Below the pieces are notes generated by a model that was not told the origin of the DNA, ran no database searches, and saw nothing but the letters and a program-made list of their open reading frames with translations. The position numbers and the translations under genes were made by a program. A DNA stretch of 64,000 bases from Bimuria novae-zelandiae CBS 107.79 (taxonomy: Eukaryota; Ascomycota; Dothideomycetes; Pleosporales; Didymosphaeriaceae). Where the stretch lies: assembly GCA_010015655.1 (NCBI GenBank), contig ML976673.1:229015-293014 (forward strand), read 5' to 3'. This document shows, piece by piece, positions 11,639-22,265 of the stretch. Every line of letters starts with the position of its first letter. Within the stretch, counting starts at the first letter, position 1.

Positions 11639-12934
11639 ATGGACCCAGCCTCGCAGACGCACTGCGTCCTTCTACTTGACCTGCCCACAAACGCCCTTGG
11701 CGGCGTCGACTTACTTTCCTTCACCATCACACCGCGCTTCAGAGGTGTGAAGAATGTGCCACCAGGCCTACACTTTGTCTTCGCTGCGAGCGACTCATCC
11801 TTGTCAGTAAGGCACGGCGCCTGGTTCTACGTCTCTCCAGGTGCAGGACCGCCGCAAGTCTTCATCAAGAAGTGGAACACCCAGACCGAGGACCTGTTGG
11901 CCGAAACATCGCAAACCGAGCTTCTGAGATGGCGTGCTAATCTGGGCGCCATCTGGAAGGACGGTCTCACACCTTACCGACAGACCGTACAGGCAGGTGA
12001 CACGGCAGAAGATGACGCGGTTGAGGAGTCCTCAGACTGGGATCGACTTACCTCGCGAATATCACAGTCTCTACTGTCCAGAATATGCGGGCTCGATCCA
12101 GATCACTGGGCTCTCACATCTGCTTCTTCAGCCGCCCAAGATCTGGAGAACATACCAGGATTGGAAGCGAGCAACAGTGTGCTGCACCCAGAGAAGGAAC
12201 TTCGGTTCTTTCCTGTGGACCTCAAACAAACTTGGCGGGCGGGCGCGACCGGACGAGAACGTACAGAAGCTGCACAAGATCGCTCGTGGGCGCTGGGGGA
12301 CATACTTGAAAAGCATGGCATTAGTGAAGATCCCCGAAGTCGCAGCTTTGAAATCCTCGGGGAGTTGCAATTTTGTTTCCTGATGGTGTTGACGCTTAAC
12401 AACAACTCGTGCCTGGAGCAATGGAAGCGGCTGCTAGGGTTGCTCCTGACATGTCGCGCAGCAGTCAAAGAGCGCTTCCATTTGTTCTTGGAACTGTTGC
12501 AGACCCTGCGGCTGCAGCTTAGCCATTGCGGAGACATGGAGGCCGGCATGTTCAATTTAAACGAGCAAGATGGCGGGTTTCTTCGGCCGCTGCTCCGAAA
12601 GTTTCGCAAAGGACTAGACGACTTTGACGGGAAACGCAAAGCTGACATTGTCGATGAGTTTGACGAGCTTCAGGACTTCTTGCAGAAGGAGTTTGGATGG
12701 CAGCTCGATGATTCATACGTGAAGCGGGGTATGCTTGAGCTGGAAGATGGCGAACAGGTGGAGATGGACATGAACGGCGCAGATGAGGACGACGAAACAG
12801 GCGACTATGCCCCTACCGTTGTTGAGCTAACGCCTGCTCAGTTGAAGGAGCTGAACGGCGGCGAAACAGACGGACGGTCCGCAGATGGATCAGAAGAAGA
12901 GGCAGATCTCGACGAGATGGATACCAGATACTGA
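11639..12934 (+). CDS. AAR2: AAR2, U5 snRNP assembly / splicing factor
   Basis: Single-exon, 431 residues from the ATG at 11639. This start gives the family-like beginning MDPASQTHCVLLLDLPTNAL..GVD, matching AAR2 proteins that open with a short helix, a LLLD strand and a G.D turn. A longer frame from 11504 adds 45 residues without similarity. Landmarks: GVKNVPPGLHFVFAA (the conserved IPPGxHFV block), WFYVSPG, QVFIKKWN, then the helical C-terminal half with EILGELQFCFLMVLTLNN (typical LGELQFAF.......) and FLELLQTLRLQLSHC. The acidic tail (EVEMD.. GADEDDETGDYAPTVVEL) is common in fungal versions. In yeast Aar2 binds Prp8 in the cytoplasm and keeps it from Brr2 until U5 snRNP maturation in the nucleus. 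The gene appears intact. Confidence 0.93.
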   Translation: MDPASQTHCVLLLDLPTNALGGVDLLSFTITPRFRGVKNVPPGLHFVFAASDSSLSVRHGAWFYVSPGAGPPQVFIKKWNTQTEDLLAETSQTELLRWRANLGAIWKDGLTPYRQTVQAGDTAEDDAVEESSDWDRLTSRISQSLLSRICGLDPDHWALTSASSAAQDLENIPGLEASNSVLHPEKELRFFPVDLKQTWRAGATGRERTEAAQDRSWALGDILEKHGISEDPRSRSFEILGELQFCFLMVLTLNNNSCLEQWKRLLGLLLTCRAAVKERFHLFLELLQTLRLQLSHCGDMEAGMFNLNEQDGGFLRPLLRKFRKGLDDFDGKRKADIVDEFDELQDFLQKEFGWQLDDSYVKRGMLELEDGEQVEMDMNGADEDDETGDYAPTVVELTPAQLKELNGGETDGRSADGSEEEADLDEMDTRY

Positions 12935-14060
12935 ATCAGTTAGACCGTGCATTTCCGGTGAATCGTATTCGGTTGGGCAAACACACCATGGTCGATCCAA
13001 ACTCAGCCCTCGCCAAGCTCAACTGAACCTTCGAGGACTGATCTCATGCCACTGATGATACATCTTTTATCTCTTTGGCATATCCGTCGACGTTCGATCT
13101 GGATTTCGAGCTGTTCGGGCTGTTATATACATGGCAAAATCTCGCATAACGTCCTTCATCATGGTTCATGGTCGGAGGCTCCCACTTTCTTCGCTTAGCC
13201 AGGACAGGCCTGGAGGCTGAAGTGGACTCGGAGTCGGTACAAAGCGCCACGGGTTTCAAAAATAGCAAAGCGGGCGGCCTGCAGGAACACCCAATCATGC
13301 ACTACGGCGGCAAGATGTGGTCCCAAAAGCGCCTAGCCACCATTTAGCTTAGAATCTGTTGATCCGTAGCGGGGATTCAACACAGCCTTACGAACGACGT
13401 CAATTCGAAACATGTATTAAGCCTTCATGAGATCGGTGACTGTTGTGGGATTCTTAACGGTGGCGAATATGCTCAGCGAAGGGCACGTATTCAATGCGAG
13501 GCGCCTGCGGCATTGACAACACGAGTCGATGCATGATACGAAGCGCGACTAGAAGTATGGTTGTAACAGGCTGGCGTTAGGCGAAATGAGGAAATTGGAC
13601 GCTTGGCTCGCTACTCCCTGCGTCGCTTTTCGAGTGCTTGAAGAGCTGGCCACATCTCACACGAGGCTTGAGTGGCATTCCTTGCGAGTATTGGCGTCTT
13701 TCGCGGCATGGTTTTCAACCTGTGATTGGCAAAGGAGGCTCAGCTGAGAAGACGGCGTTGTGAACGCGGGGGTGAGACCCTTGTGGACCTATGAGCTGGC
13801 TGCATGGCAGGCTGTGCGTTTTGCGACTCCTTGACCAGTCGGCCCCAAGGCTGTGCAATGTGCTACCCGAAGCCTTTCATAAAAGAGTAGTGGCGTCTCC
13901 GTCTCGTGCGCCTTGAAAGAACTTTATTTCTTTCCACGCCACTTTCAGCTCGACTTTCAGCTCACCTGTTCTTTCTCAAAAACCGACGCGTTCGCTTCGT
14001 CCTTTGAGCATCCAAACACCGACATTCTCATACACGCATATTTCAGCGTCGAACGTCGAA
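12935..14060. other. Intergenic region, 5' flank of the LITAF-like gene
   Basis: No gene model found. The last 140 bases are pyrimidine-rich with short CA/CT tracts, a look typical of a fungal 5' leader. Confidence 0.45.
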
Positions 14061-14810
14061 ATGGAGAAGCAAGGTGGTGAGTCTAACTCCAATTGCAAAT
14101 CGTTGCGCGCCCGATTCACAATTCGCGTTCACTCCCCCAAAAATCACAGACAGATATAGAGGTGGCGCGTTCAAACTTCACAGTCGAGCATCAGCTAACA
14201 CATGTATCAAGTTCCCATGAACCAATACCCTCAGTCGCCCGACGCAGCGCACCCGCAACCTCCCGTGTACCAGGAACCCAACGCACAAGCGCAGATTCAG
14301 CAAGGCCAAATGTACCAACAGCCTCAGCAGCAACAATACCCCGGCTCGCCGCTCCCTCAGCAAGCTTATGCTACTCCTCCTCCCCAAGGCCAACCCCAGC
14401 AAGGACACTTTGCACCCAGCCAGGAAGTCAAGGGACAGCACCCTGGCATGCCACCCCAACAACACACCGGCACTGTATACCAGAACGCAACACCGCTTGC
14501 GAACCTGAACAGGTCTCCGGCGCCCGCTGACTGCCCCGCGTGCGGACAAAGGTCCATGACCAACGTTGCGTACGAGACCGGTAACACCACGCAGTAAGCC
14601 TTCACTCCTCTCATTCCCCTGCGAAAACGAAGAATTCGGCTAACACATTCCAGCGCATGGGCCCTGGGTCTTTGCTGCCTTGTCTGCCTAGGCTGCATCC
14701 CCTACATGATGAGCTCGATGAAGGACGTCCAGCACAAGTGCGGACGTTGCGGCGTTCTCCTCGCGACGTGGCATCGCAGCGGCACCACCGAGCAGCACAT
14801 CCACGCCTAG
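14061..14810 (+). CDS. LITAF-domain (zinc-ribbon, membrane hairpin) protein
   Basis: Three exons, 14061-14076, 14212-14593 and 14654-14810, give 184 residues. The first intron (135 nt) ends after a GCTAAC branch point and joins MEKQG to VPMNQYPQSP in frame; the second ends in ACATTCCAG. The N-terminal 110 residues are proline/glutamine-rich (repeated QPQQQ, PPPQGQPQQG), as in LITAF/CDIP proteins. The LITAF domain has one half zinc knuckle CPACG, a hydrophobic membrane-inserting stretch ALGLCCLVCLGCIPYMM and a second half HKCGRCGVLLATW. LITAF proteins attach to the cytosolic face of late endosomes and lysosomes and affect membrane-protein trafficking; fungal members are little studied. All four zinc-binding cysteines are present. 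Confidence 0.9.
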
Positions 14811-15469
14811 GCTGCTTGCCACCTTCCGAAATATCTTACCACGCATACACACCTATAACATGTCATACTACATACAAAAACGCGGGGAATGCGCGATATT
14901 GATACCACTGGGACGGGCGGACGCGGCGTTTCAATCTGGAATGGAATGAAGGAGGTTATCGCGATTTCGTCGCACATATTTGGCTCCATTCGCTATGTCA
15001 TCTTTTCGTTGCGATATCCCTGAGTTTAGAATAATACATGCCTTTGCTACCCACCCATCCGCGATCTTAGCCCAATGCTACTCTGCGTCGTACCGGCTCA
15101 CGCGAATTCAGGGTCCGTTGAGCTGAGCCAGTTAGTGTGAATTTATGTCACACCAAATCGCCTCCATTTACCAACATGTAGGCGATAATCTCGCTGAACC
15201 AGCACAACACAAAATCCCGAGCAACGACCGACTCCCAGGGACGACACGGCTCAGCCCGCCTCGTTCATCTTGCATACCTCAAATACTACTGATGTAGAGA
15301 GAGCATCATCATCCTCATCAACACCCTCACCCTCTGCGTAACAGCAAAGCACACAAATGATCTCAGTCCAAACCAGACGAGCCGCATTATCTCCACGCGA
15401 CAGCCCCGGATCGCAGGAGGCGCATAGTCCATTGCTTCGTAAGCTTTGTCGATTCTCGTTGTTGGGAAG
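14811..15469. other. Intergenic region, no gene seen
   Basis: Holds the 3' flank of the LITAF-like gene and the approach to the spaced-repeat array. No coding potential recognised. Confidence 0.45.
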
Positions 15470-17480
15470 TGCGCGATTTTGAACCGTCTTTACGGTCTGT
15501 CTCAAGCGTGCTTCCATGTATTGTCGTGAACGATGTTTTGGTCCTCCAGAGCGGCGGCACATAGTTGAGTTGCGTTATTACTTTTTGAGCAGGCAAGAGT
15601 TTCACATTCACATTATCAAGAAGGTTTCCGCGCACTCGCATCGGAATTGTGCGAGTTTTAAGTGTCTTTACGGTCGGTTTGGAGTGGGACTTCATGTAAT
15701 CTTGTGTTAGGAGTTTTGGTCATCGAGAGACGCGGCACCTAGACGGTATCGCTGTCGTTTTTGAGCCGACAAGAGTGGCACATGAGTTTTGTGAAGGGTG
15801 TTTTTGGGCCCTCGCATACGCCTCGCGTGCGTTACTCTGTGGAAGTAGGGAAGGGCCTTTAGGGATGCGTCACAGGCGTGCTTCCATCATACTTCTTGAG
15901 GAAGATTTAGGTCCCGGGGCCGGCGCACCTGGGCATTATCGTGGACAAGGTTGCATTTCGTGCACCCTCATGGACGGTAGCGTGCGCAGTTTTATGTCCA
16001 CCAGGTTTCTGGGGCGCTTACTGGCAAGTGGCGCACGTGGAAACTTGTCAATGGGACTTTTAGTCCGCTTCCCATCAGTGCAGCGTTCTCTGGCTTTTAG
16101 TAGATAGTAATGTGCAGTGTGAAGGGGTAAGTTTGCAAAGACGGGCTCTTATATATTTTTCAGACCCAACGTTATTGTTTCCCGAGCGGCGCACATTGAA
16201 GCGATTGGCGAAAGAGTTTGGTCCGCTCTCCTTGGTTGTGGATTTTTGGGCCAGGAGAGGTCAATTGTTGTGACGTCGAAAGAAGAGTGTTGAGGCAATC
16301 GTTGTTTTGATTGAGAAGCTACTCTATGGGGCTATATAGTGTGGATCACGTGCACAGGGCCACACGTACGCGGGTGGCCCAAGCTTCTATACTGAACCGT
16401 CACAAGTGTGGTGCACAAGATGAAGACAACGAAGATGGGCTTGTGCGTATTTTTACAGTAATTCTAGGACGCGAGAGGCGTACATGGGTGATATTGAAGA
16501 CTGTTTTTAGTCCGGTATCCACGGGTTCGCTGCTTTGGATGTTTTGGCAATGCTAGAAGATGCGGCGAGAAAGTGTTCTCGTGGAAGTACCATTATGGTT
16601 GTTTTAGGGCCCGGATGGTGTCCATACGGCGTTTTACCGGATGCTTTGGGTCCGCTTCCCACGACATTGACCAGAGTGTGTTTTTAGTAGTAGAAGGTAG
16701 CCGGGAATTATGCGAAATCTTTCCAAGCCGTAATTCCACAACAGCAACGGCGGCGATTTTAATCCCAAGACCCACAAATCGATGTTTTCGAGGGGACTTT
16801 GTGGAGCGCTTCCCATTATATGGAAGTGTATAGTATTTGGCAGTAGTGCGAAGACACATTGTGAGAAAGGAAGACAGCGCAGGTCACAGAATACTTGTAC
16901 TTCAGAGACTTAATCAGGAAGGTACTGGTGGTCATTCGCGGTGGAATTATCGGCAGGCTCGTTCCACATCACCTTTCTCATCGTTCATGAGATAAACATG
17001 CCTTTTATCATAGCTGCTAAGGAGCTCAGGGCTCCACTCCACACATGGTGGATCCCACGGTTATGGGTGTGCCTCTCATGATGAGCAGACTAACGCCTTT
17101 TGATACCTCTTATGTTCGATTCCTTCAGCATTTTAGTAGTGGTGGGGAGATGCAGTATGAAGAAGAAAAGACTGCTTGAGAGGAACATGGTAGTTATACC
17201 CTCGAAGATCAAGTTTGCAGGTATTTCTCATGACAGCAACTTTGAGAAGCTTCGTACCATTAGTGGGACTGGAGTCTGGTGCGGTGTCACTGCGAGGAAG
17301 TACACATGCGTTGTATCTGTAAGATTTTAGGTGCACTCAACATGGGCTTCAAATAGCGGCAATTTTAACAAGACCTCCATAGATGAACATCGTTAGCAAT
17401 TTTAGTAGTGTTGGATAGATGCAGCGTAAGATATGAAAGAACGTGCGATACTGCGGTTATTGGTGTTTTAAAGGTCTTAC
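15470..17480 (-). repeat. Spaced-repeat array A (TTTTAGTCC orientation)
   Basis: A degenerate array of a core that reads TTTTAGTCC (variants TTTTGGTC, TTTTTGAGC, TTTTAAGTG, ATTTAGGTCC) on the plus strand, recurring mostly at 44-60 bp (e.g. about 15535, 15582, 15655, 15713, 15757, 15801, 15855, 15903, 16059, 16501, 16677, 17130, 17396). This is the reverse complement of the array at 28582-31930. A higher-order period is visible: the block around CTTTACGG occurs at about 15489 and 15667, and GCGTGCTTCCAT at 15508 and 15879 (two periods), so four basic units form a roughly 180-186 bp unit. The copies are well diverged and the 3' part beyond 16.8 kb is sparse. A 136-bp TG..CA element is inserted at 16269-16404. 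No open frame or known function is recognised. Confidence 0.65.
16269..16404. mobile_element. Solo-LTR-like TG..CA element, copy 1
   Basis: A 136-bp sequence with termini TGTGACG..CGTCACA (7-bp inverted, TG..CA ended), closely matching 34044-34177 along its whole length with a few substitutions and small indels. The flanks ATTGT and AGTGT agree at four of five positions and may be a decayed 5-bp target duplication. Copy 2 defines the element ends. It lies within spaced-repeat array A. Confidence 0.75.
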
Positions 17481-17692
17481 CCCATCTCTTATCTGAATGC
17501 GGTTTTCGGTAAAATATCATGAGGTTCATTATTCATTCTTAATGCAGAAGTACGTGGCGAGGAGCTCACCAGGCACAAAGAGTTCGATCCTCAGTATACG
17601 TGCATCGAGTCGTTGATCTTAGACTATCCATGTTACAAACGTGGATCCTGTAGTCATCCTATGCTCCTACGATTTAATTGTCTCAACATTAT

Positions 17693-18542
17693 TTATTCGA
17701 CTATTGTAAAAGTCGCCTCCTCCCCTTCGTCCGCAACGACCATCACTAAGCCCGCTTCCGGCTCTCCAAAACCCCACCCCTCAGAACGCATCCTCCCTAT
17801 ATCCGGCTTCTGCTCATCCTCAACAGCGCCGCGCGAGCTCAGAGAATTGACAACATGGTGATCTACCAAATCTCTCAGTTTGCATGCTATCTCCTCCGTT
17901 TCATCTTCGTCGGGTTCTCTGTCAAGAGACAGCTCATCCGGCAGAGTCCAGCGTGCGATCTTCTTCCCCTTAATGATGCCTCGTCATCAAGGGAGCCAAA
18001 TGTCCACCATAGTATTCTACGAGTGTGAGGTACAATTCTATAAACGTCTCCGGGTCAGAGGAAACGACGTAACTTGTCCTGGACTGATTCGTCTTTGTTG
18101 CCCAGACGTTGCATAAGCCTTTCCGGAGGCAACTCGAACACGACCTCGGCATAGCTTTGGTACACTGGTGGAATGCTCAAGAAGCTAAATCCATCGCTCT
18201 TGTCACGTTTTAACAAGTCCGGGTCACCAGAGACGCGGATGTGTGTGATCCGAGATCCGAGCGATCGTAAAGGTAGTACTGGCGATGGAGACATTGGCTA
18301 TCGTCCGATATTATTTGAGGTATTGCCATCTTTCGGATTGTGAAGGCGTCGTTTGTTGTGTCGAGACACGGGAAGTATGTGAGAATAGTGACAACGTGGT
18401 CGGGGAAAGGCGACGCGACTTGCCTGATCGTGGCAATGAGCTTGAGAGGTGTGGAAGGGGTGTGGTCTTGGATGGAGAGGGTCTGAGGACTGCAGCGGAG
18501 GCTGAGCAAAAGTTGAACTTTTTCCTGCCGCTGGAGTGTCAT
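17693..18542 (-). pseudogene. Uncharacterised Pleosporales-type protein gene, degraded
   Basis: Reading the minus strand from ATG 18542 gives MTLQRQEKVQLLLSLRC.., HVVTILTYFPCLDT, then after a frameshift near 18290 SRITHIRVSGDPDLLKRD, VYQSYAEVVFELPPERLMQR and VQDKLRRFL. There a TGA (where the frame continues PGDVYRIV.. WWTFGSL) stops it, and a second frameshift near 18000 leads to KKIARWTLPDELSLDREPDE, GRMRSEGWGFGEPEAG and a terminal TAA at 17693-17695. The pieces follow one another in the order of a single 280-residue protein, with no convincing introns to explain the shifts. CGA to TGA would explain the stop. I recall similar uncharacterised proteins in plant-associated Dothideomycetes; no domain is recognised. 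A previously functional gene with at least three lesions is the best explanation. Confidence 0.65.
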
Positions 18543-19832
18543 GGTCTAGATCTCCTCTGTGGGGGGCGTTACCGTGGAACCGTTCATTGTCGCGCGTAGA
18601 TTGGTACTTTGTGTTATCCATCCGTACTTAGCTTGTTAGAAAGGTAATTTAGACGCTTATGTAGGTAAAGTAATGGCGGTGGAAGAGTTCACCATGAAAA
18701 CGGCAAGGCATAGGGATGCAGTGTACGAGCCGATCCGAAATGCGTGACGTCATGTTTCCCTGAGCTGTGCCACATATATGCAAGTACAGAGGCACCTGCA
18801 ACCTGCGACTCCATTAAGCTTTCAGCCTTGAACATTTCGAAACACTACCAAGAGCCAGTGCAGGTAAGCTGCGAATGTCTTTCTGTGAAACGTCGTTGGT
18901 TGTCTAAGAGACGCGGCGATCGGGAACCACAGCGGATCTCTATCAATGATTTTGAACACCATGCGCATAGTCCGCCTGATAAATATACACTGATCAGACA
19001 TGTTGAAATGATCGTGGCCCGAAAAGTAAAGCACACAGCTTTTCCCCCTTCATCAACGGCTATGATTTGACGTCACTGTTGAAATCCAGGACAGGAAGCA
19101 TGTGACGTCCATCGTGAATTTCTTCACTACCTAACATTGGGAATAGACTTCCTCACGCTCGTGCTACTACCATAAGGTATCGATGTTATCCTGCGATTCC
19201 AGCCAGTTCTTAGGTTTGCATTGCATGGTGAAGCGAAGCAATACACATAGTAATACAGTCCCTTTAGAAGCACCTGGTATCAACTGCTTCCTCAATCAAA
19301 TCCAGGGCTCAGTTGGATTGAGCCTCGCCGCAGCATGTTTTGCGACATTGTCATTTTCTTATTTGGGGCCACCGAATGTCGTGCAGTGTTACCTGTCTCC
19401 TTGGTTTCTCCTCTCAAGTCCGGGACTCCGATTGTCTAACCTGGTCCTATCGAATTTCGAACTTCGGTCATTTGCTTGCTTTCGTAGAACAGCGAACAGT
19501 AGGTAGTACCGTGCCGTGCATACGCATGCATGATTTTCCCAAATCACCACTCAGAACAAGTAGATACTATAGCGGCTTGGGTTTGGGATTGACTGAGATA
19601 GAGTATCTCAAAACTGTGCCGCAGAATGATACAATGACCAATTCGCCTTGTCGAGTGGGATATCCAGTAGCTTGAAGGATCACCCGAAGGTATATATGAG
19701 CGGGATCACAATCACTGATTATCATCTCTCTTCCATACAGAACCTCGACGGATTGTTCACTGAATCAATACACCCGAGAACTTACTCTCCTGAAGACTCT
19801 TCCTAGAGCAGCCAAAAGACGCATCATTCACG
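18543..19832. other. Intergenic region; TATA box and leader of the next gene at its end
   Basis: No gene seen in most of it. At 19690 the sequence AGGTATATATGAGC looks like a TATA box about 140 bp before the ATG at 19833, followed by a CT/CA-rich leader. Confidence 0.45.
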
Positions 19833-20174
19833 ATGAAATACCTCTCACAGCGAATCGTACTACTCTTTGCCGGCATTGCAGCTATCACAGCTGCGCCTGT
19901 GGAGCCTTCGCCCAAGACGAAAGCGCCCACGATGATGCCGAAGATGAAACTCGCAGATGGTCTCAGTCTCGTCGTCCTCGAGGTAAACTGGCATCCAAGC
20001 TGCGACCGACTCGTTCCCGGCAGCAGCGATACGAAAGATACAATGCAGTTAAAGGCCGGGAAAACCTTGACCGGTCAGTTGTTCTTGTTAGTTCCAATGC
20101 AGTTTGCAGATCACGTGGCCATAGTTTGGGACACGTACTTCCCTCGTGTTCCCATCCCATGCAATCTGATCTAA
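19833..20174 (+). CDS. Candidate small secreted protein (frame uncertain)
   Basis: The ATG at 19833 begins a convincing signal peptide (MKYLSQRIVLLFAGIAAITA) with an APVEPSP start to the mature part. As written, the frame gives 113 residues with only two cysteines and no recognisable domain. In the next frame, starting a few codons after the signal peptide, the same DNA reads AHDDAEDETRRWSQSRRPRG and then stays open past 20270 with a basic composition. That looks more like the mature part of a fungal secreted protein, so a one-base deletion near 19925, or a small intron, may separate signal and body. An upstream TATA-like sequence (19690) supports transcription. Either a functional short protein or a frameshifted relic; I cannot decide. 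Confidence 0.4.
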   Translation: MKYLSQRIVLLFAGIAAITAAPVEPSPKTKAPTMMPKMKLADGLSLVVLEVNWHPSCDRLVPGSSDTKDTMQLKAGKTLTGQLFLLVPMQFADHVAIVWDTYFPRVPIPCNLI

Positions 20175-21218
20175 GGAATCTTTATATTTCTAATACACCT
20201 CGTAGATGCCTCTCAAATGGTCTACTAGACGCAGCGCGGTCACGACTCCAACGGTAACGCCTTTACTGAAAGCACAGCGTGAGTCTTCTTCCACGGCCTA
20301 TCGCGGATTTTGATAAATAGCCCAGCTCATCTGTTTGGGCAGCTTTTCCCACTATTTCGGCGACGTCGACAATGAACGGTGCACCAGTGACCGCGCGAAA
20401 CGGAATTGGGAATATCGCAGGTCTAGGGGGATTTTTTATTTCAGTTTTCATAATCGGCTAGATTTTTTCAAGTTACAAGTTTTCCGGCATTCATCTTGAG
20501 TTGGATGAGATCCTCACAAATGGGTTGGGCGAGAGATGGTTAAAATTAGTAGAGTAACTAGGTACCATACTAGAGCTGCAAACCTTGAGTGATCAGCTTG
20601 TTAATCAAGGGTATCGTTTGGAAGGCAAAGAGACTGACGACTACTTGGGATGTAAGATGACTTGATTTGTACTTGTGCGCTTGCTTGGGTTTCAGCAAAA
20701 GGATATTAATAGGTGGAGACCGAGAGGGGTGTTTTTACAAAGGGCACTTGAACGCAGAAGATTAACGCCAAAGATGTATCGTATAAGAAACTAGCTAGGA
20801 AATGAGAGTGTGTCCTATACGTAGGACCAAAAACAGAAAATTTACAGAACAGCAAGCATTACGAAGAATAGGGGTGAAAGGGGCAGGACCACCACGAAGA
20901 AGAAGAAAATGGGAAAGAGAGATACGATTCCACGTCTATCACTTCCTGATAAAGATCCGAAACCAGAGACTGAGGGAGACACCATAAGGGCGTAGTCGAC
21001 TATTTCGAAGAGTAGGCCTAGGGTGTTGCTCCCCATCTAGTTGAATGGGATAATCTTCCCGTCTAATTTGGAATCGGCACGCCTCGTAGTCCCAGTTGGC
21101 AGTCGTTCTCCTTAATAGTGTTTATAAAAGTCCGGTGGCGGGAAACATCCGTCACTTGCCTGGCGCGCTCTATTGCAATACATACCGCTACATTCCTTTA
21201 CAACTCGGGCTTCTCGGG
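20175..21218. other. Intergenic region, no gene seen
   Basis: No protein-like frame was recognised apart from the possible continuation of the preceding gene in another frame to about 20270. Confidence 0.4.
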
Positions 21219-21622
21219 TCAGTATACGCGTTTCCTCTCCACGGGTATTACAAGAGAATGCAACCTACTCTTGTAGTCCCTGGCTTGTTCCCCGCTTGGA
21301 AACTGCGCCCACCCTCTTTGCCCGATGTCACCTGGCGGCTCGATTTCTAAATGCGAAGCGATGCCATCGTGGGGTATGGCAAGCGTAAAGAATTGGCCTG
21401 GCCAGAAGAATTTGTCCCGTACGAGGCCCTTTTCGATTTGCTTAACGTGCTTGTTCTGGCGGTCGGAACCGACCTGTGGAATATCAGCTTTGGGAGTTAG
21501 TTTGGCAATGCGGATTTTTCACTTACCCTGGTGAAGTAGACACAGGTTGGTACAGCTTTCTTACCCTGTCCTTTCTTTGCGGATGCAACTGACTTGGTGC
21601 TTTCAGCGTTCGAGGAGGCCAT
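21219..21622 (-). CDS. Uncharacterised protein, tandem paralogue 1
   Basis: Two exons, 21622-21527 and 21473-21219, joined by a 53-nt intron (GTAAGT..CTAAC..TTCCACAG), encode 116 residues: a low-complexity S/K-rich start (MASSNAESTKS), the segment CVYFTR before the splice and a second exon with VRDKFFWPGQFFTLAIPHDG, LEIEPPGDIGQRGW and AQFPSGEQA. The gene at 22266-22887 has the same exon 1/2 boundary after a V-Y-F motif and the same spaced residues (R..K..L..DK...QF..LA...G...LE..PG..Q.GW..FP.G), so the two are diverged tandem duplicates. Their upstream DNA is also similar. This copy lacks the third exon of its neighbour and ends earlier. No signal peptide, membrane segment or known domain. 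I do not recognise the family; a cytosolic protein is inferred. Confidence 0.6.
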
Positions 21623-21735
21623 TCTTAATGAATAGAGGTATAACTTTGGGCTGGTTCTGGTAGTATGCAGTGAAACTGCTTGGGCGTAGGACTGTATGAA
21701 GAAAGAAGAAGACCCCCATTGCGAAGAAGAACCTG

Positions 21736-21768
21736 ATTTTTATACTTGCGCTCAATCGTGACTCGACT
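21736..21768 (-). promoter_or_regulatory. TATA box and conserved upstream module of paralogue 1
   Basis: Read on the minus strand: GTCGAGTCACGATTGAGCGC followed by AAGTATAAAAATC, with the TATA about 120 bp before the ATG. The same arrangement occurs before paralogue 2. Confidence 0.55.
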
Positions 21769-22265
21769 GTTCTTTCAATAGTCAAAGACTCTATGATATT
21801 CCGTTGACTCCCCCCCTCGCCACGCCAGCGCAAGGCATTCACATACAGCGCGTATCTGGGCGGGACTGGGTTCAAGCATCGAAACGGGCGACTACCTATG
21901 GTACCTATATATCTAGAGAAGTTCATTAGTTCATTCGTTGTAGCTTTTCTAGTAATAGCACAAGCAAGAAAGCGCGTCTATATTCTCGCGCACGTGTGCA
22001 CATAATAAAGTGTAATCTATATCAAGAAAGACTGCGTGCCAAAAGTAGGTAGTAATCAATCAAGTAGAAAATGCAGAGACAAAAAGCTTGTTCCCCCAGA
22101 GAACTGTTCAAAAATAATCGTTTCTTGTAACCTATATAAAATATATAACGTAGATAAATTTTCAACGTAGTATATTTTTAAAATACTGTTCTACCACCAC
22201 CACTTATAGAAGATAACTAAAAAGCTAATGTACTAAGAGAAGTTGGAGGGAGATAGTCTACTACA

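Noticed and set aside
12103..12648. 181-codon open frame antisense to AAR2
   Set aside because: A shadow of the well-supported AAR2 coding strand; Arg/Ser-rich composition is typical of antisense frames.
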